DNA from: a bacterium
Lineage (GTDB): Bacteria > Cyanobacteriota > Vampirovibrionia > Gastranaerophilales > Gastranaerophilaceae
Assembly: GCA_024408855.1 (NCBI GenBank)
Contig: JAKSUQ010000022.1
Location: 1 to 32,554 of the forward strand
DNA length: 32,554 bases
Direction of reading: 5' to 3'
Shown: piece by piece, positions 30,822 through 32,554 of the stretch
Numbering within the stretch: the stretch's first letter is position 1
How the letters are laid out: each line of letters begins with the position of its first letter
Position numbers and translations under genes: made by a program
The notes under the pieces: generated by a model
What the model saw: the letters and a program-made list of their open reading frames with translations, nothing else
Databases searched by the model: none
What the model was told of the DNA's origin: nothing

Positions 30822-31232
30822 ATGAAGGATGAGTTCTCAACAAATGCCAGAAGATGGTATGACCAAGACCCTGTTTTATCTTCTGCAATGAAAACATTAG
30901 AAGAGTCTGATGACGAAACTCAAATTAAAATAGCTTTAAATTTGATTAAAATTATAACAGAACACAATATTTCCGACTCAGAGTATGAATCGGTTGAAGA
31001 TATTGTTTCCGCAACAGAAGATGTTTTGGAAAGGGATAAAAAAGAGCGTTGGTATGACCTCGATGCTACACTCAGAACAGCTATCAGTTTGTTGCAAAAT
31101 TGTCCGGAAAAAACAAGACATATTATTGCAAAAGAAATGGCAAAAAATGTTATCGAAATAATTAAGAAAGAAGATAGCGAAGATGAAATAGACGAGTCCT
31201 CTGAATCACCCGAGGAAAATCCTGAAGTTTAG
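30822..31232 (+). CDS. small acidic protein with two RWYD-x-D repeats
   Basis: This 136-residue protein has two RWYD units (Trp12, RRWYDQDPVL; Trp77, ERWYDLDATL), each followed by a helix pair, and an acidic Glu/Asp/Ser tail (about 117-136). It is a paralogue of the product at 13515-13850. I do not recognise a named domain. The ATG at 30822 is chosen because GGAGG (30812-30816) stands 5 nt before it; the earlier ATG at 30810 overlaps this site. There is no membrane segment. It has its own promoter flanked by direct repeats and ends at a terminator shared with pheS. Confidence 0.8.
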   Translation: MKDEFSTNARRWYDQDPVLSSAMKTLEESDDETQIKIALNLIKIITEHNISDSEYESVEDIVSATEDVLERDKKERWYDLDATLRTAISLLQNCPEKTRHIIAKEMAKNVIEIIKKEDSEDEIDESSESPEENPEV

Positions 31233-31248
31233 AAAGAGAGTTCTATAA

Positions 31249-31288
31249 AAAAATATGAAGCTGATTTGTCCGTCAGCTTCATATTTTT
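31249..31288. terminator. bidirectional terminator between the RWYD gene and pheS
   Basis: A perfect 16-bp inverted repeat (31249-31264 with 31273-31288, core GAAGCTGA/TCAGCTTC) with an 8-nt loop has an A run on the left and a T run on the right, so it can serve both converging genes. Confidence 0.85.
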
Positions 31289-31304
31289 ATAGGTACAAAA
31301 ATCT

Positions 31305-32339
31305 TTAAAATTGTTCCAAAAACCGTTTATCATTATTAAAGAACAGTCTAATATCATCAACGGCATATTTAAGCATAGCAAGACGTTCAACGCCCATTCC
31401 GAATGCAAATCCGCTATAAACGTCAGGATCAATATCCAAACCCTTTAATACATTAACATCAACCATCCCGCAACCTAAAACTTCGAGCCAACCTGTTCCG
31501 CTGCATATTTTGCAACCTTTTCCTTGGCACATAATACATTGTACATCAACTTCTGCTGATGGTTCTGTAAACGGAAAGAAACTGCTCCTAAATCTTGTCG
31601 GGCGCGAGGAACCAAAATATAATCTTACAAATTCATTTAGGACTCCTTTTAAATCTCCAAAAGTAACGCCTTTATCGACATACAATCCTTCAATCTGGTG
31701 GAAAAAATTATTTTTTCGGGCATTAATATTTTCGTTACGATAAACTCGCCCCGGAGCAATAACCTTTATTGGTGGTTTTCTATTTTCCATAACATGAATT
31801 TGCGCACCGGAGGTTTGGCTTCTTAATACCACATTATTAGCGATATTTGAATAGAAAGTATCTTGAACATCTCTTGCCGGATGATCTTTGGGAACATTAA
31901 GCATATCAAAATTGTAATATTCTGTTTCGACTTCCGGCGACAACGAAGAATCTACAACGGAAAATCCTAAATTTTGAAAAATTGAAACAATTTCATTTGT
32001 TGTTTGTGTAAGCGGATGAATTTTACCCATAGGAATACTTTTGCCCGTAAGGGTTATATCAATTCGTTCAGTTTCAAGGCGTTTTTTCAATTCTTCCGAA
32101 TAAAAAGCATTATGTTTTTCTTGCAATAGGGTTTCTAAATCTTGACTAATTTTGTTGGCATAAGCTCCGATAGTACGCTTATCTTCATCTGACAAATCTT
32201 TTAAACCTTTTTTTATGTTATTAAGTTCACCTTTCCTGCTAAGATATTTCAATCTGATATCATCAAGTTCACTTATTGATACAGCCTTTTCAATATCAGT
32301 AGTTGCGGTATTGTAAATGTTTTCCAACTGAGTTTTCAT
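31305..32339 (-). CDS. pheS: phenylalanyl-tRNA synthetase alpha subunit
   Basis: The 344-residue protein has the N-terminal coiled-coil tRNA-binding region (about 1-85) and the class II catalytic core. Motif 2 is around GRVYRNENINARKNNFFHQIEG, then the FFPFTEPSAEVDV segment and motif 3 near the C-terminus (GFAFGMGVERLAML). A Cys cluster C-x2-C-x4-C-x2-C (in IMCQGKGCKICSGTGW) is typical of the zinc-containing form found in many bacteria. It charges tRNA-Phe with the beta subunit, whose gene is not in this window. AGGGAG precedes the ATG. Confidence 0.96.
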   Translation of the reverse strand: MKTQLENIYNTATTDIEKAVSISELDDIRLKYLSRKGELNNIKKGLKDLSDEDKRTIGAYANKISQDLETLLQEKHNAFYSEELKKRLETERIDITLTGKSIPMGKIHPLTQTTNEIVSIFQNLGFSVVDSSLSPEVETEYYNFDMLNVPKDHPARDVQDTFYSNIANNVVLRSQTSGAQIHVMENRKPPIKVIAPGRVYRNENINARKNNFFHQIEGLYVDKGVTFGDLKGVLNEFVRLYFGSSRPTRFRSSFFPFTEPSAEVDVQCIMCQGKGCKICSGTGWLEVLGCGMVDVNVLKGLDIDPDVYSGFAFGMGVERLAMLKYAVDDIRLFFNNDKRFLEQF

Positions 32340-32362
32340 GTTTTGTTATCTCCCTTATATTT

Positions 32363-32391
32363 ATGGTAGCTCAATTAACCACAAATGTAAA
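32363..32391 (-). promoter_or_regulatory. promoter of pheS
   Basis: On the minus strand TTTACA (32391-32386) and TACCAT (32368-32363) are 17 bp apart. The -10 box is a weak match. Confidence 0.4.
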
Positions 32392-32422
32392 CAACTAACC
32401 CAAAGAAACCAAAATCTTATAC

Positions 32423-32451
32423 TTGCAAGATTTAAGATTTTTGTATATAAT
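32423..32451 (+). promoter_or_regulatory. promoter of tRNA-Glu
   Basis: TTGCAA (32423-32428) and TATAAT (32446-32451) are 17 bp apart, giving a start about 10 nt before the tRNA. This is the closest match to consensus in the window. Confidence 0.7.
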
Positions 32452-32468
32452 TGCTTTACAAATCACGT

Positions 32469-32543
32469 AGCGGTATCGTCTAGTGGTTAGGACGGGAGAT
32501 TCTCATTCTCCAAACAGGGGTTCAATTCCCCTTACCGCCGCCA
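32469..32543 (+). tRNA. tRNA-Glu (anticodon CUC)
   Basis: The 75-nt cloverleaf has the Glu-type D arm GTCTAGTGGTTAGGAC, an anticodon loop TTCTCAT giving CUC (reads GAG), the T arm AGGGG-TTCAATT-CCCCT, G73 and an encoded CCA. Positions 2-7 of the acceptor pair normally (GCGGTA with TACCGC), but position 1 is A opposite C72, a mismatch at the end of the stem. A UUC-anticodon tRNA-Glu is expected elsewhere in the genome. Confidence 0.9.
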
Positions 32544-32554
32544 ATAAGAGTCCT

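Overview
The window is chromosomal DNA from a low-GC bacterium with a diderm-type envelope (signal-peptide proteins, a lipoprotein, MurA). The best guess is a non-photosynthetic relative of the Cyanobacteria (Melainabacteria, order Gastranaerophilales, or a neighbour). This rests on AT-rich codon use, the mix of murA, mfd, rimP-nusA, HU and pheS with lineage-type hypothetical genes, small proteins with RWYD-x-D repeats, and accessory proteins sharing a short N-terminal F-[KN]-[SGA] motif. It is inferred from gene content and memory, not from a database search. Promoters are mostly of the sigma70 type, with TTGCAA- or TTTACA-like -35 boxes, a 17-bp spacer and TATAAT/TAAAAT.

Layout. 1-8 kb: a TrmB-type regulator, then a long minus-strand block. 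Read in transcription order it encodes a PAS sensor histidine kinase, a Nudix hydrolase, an AroH chorismate mutase, a single-domain response regulator, a SIMPL lipoprotein, two paralogous exported proteins with their own promoter, and a DUF115/Maf-like protein. 8-10.2 kb: a plus-strand FliO-like protein, a NeuB-family nonulosonate synthase without a SAF domain, and a KdsC-like phosphatase. 10.2-15.1 kb: minus-strand murA, a small RWYD-repeat gene and mfd, all overlapping. 15.3-17.2 kb: rimP-nusA behind a leader with an intrinsic-terminator hairpin, ended by a strong terminator. 17.2-18.3 kb: an exported coiled-coil protein of unknown role.

18.4-29.8 kb is accessory in character: long AT-rich spacers, imperfect direct repeats, REP-like hairpins, and single genes in both orientations. 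It holds two EF-hand/calpain-type cysteine proteases, a zinc metallopeptidase gene interrupted by an in-frame amber codon, a remnant of a leucyl aminopeptidase gene, and a group made of a kinase-like protein, a HAD phosphatase and a nucleotidyltransferase. Several of these proteins share the N-terminal F-[KN]-[SGA] motif, which could be a lineage-specific sorting or processing tag. Each calpain gene is bracketed by repeats. The first looks inserted into a composite repeat whose uninterrupted copy lies next door. The second sits between direct repeats about 2.2 kb apart.

29.8-32.5 kb returns to core genes: tRNA-Ser(UGA), HU with a roughly 100-nt leader, a second RWYD-repeat protein, pheS and tRNA-Glu(CUC). 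Three genes (starts at 151, 4491 and 18330) have a -10 box exactly 6 nt before the start codon and no Shine-Dalgarno sequence, so they are probably translated from leaderless mRNAs.

How genes may work together: FliO, NeuB and the KdsC-like phosphatase, with the Maf-like DUF115 protein nearby, fit a flagellated cell that decorates flagellin with a nonulosonic acid. The kinase, HAD and nucleotidyltransferase genes may activate or turn over a phosphorylated sugar or alcohol. The calpains and the metallopeptidase form a proteolytic accessory set with unknown targets.
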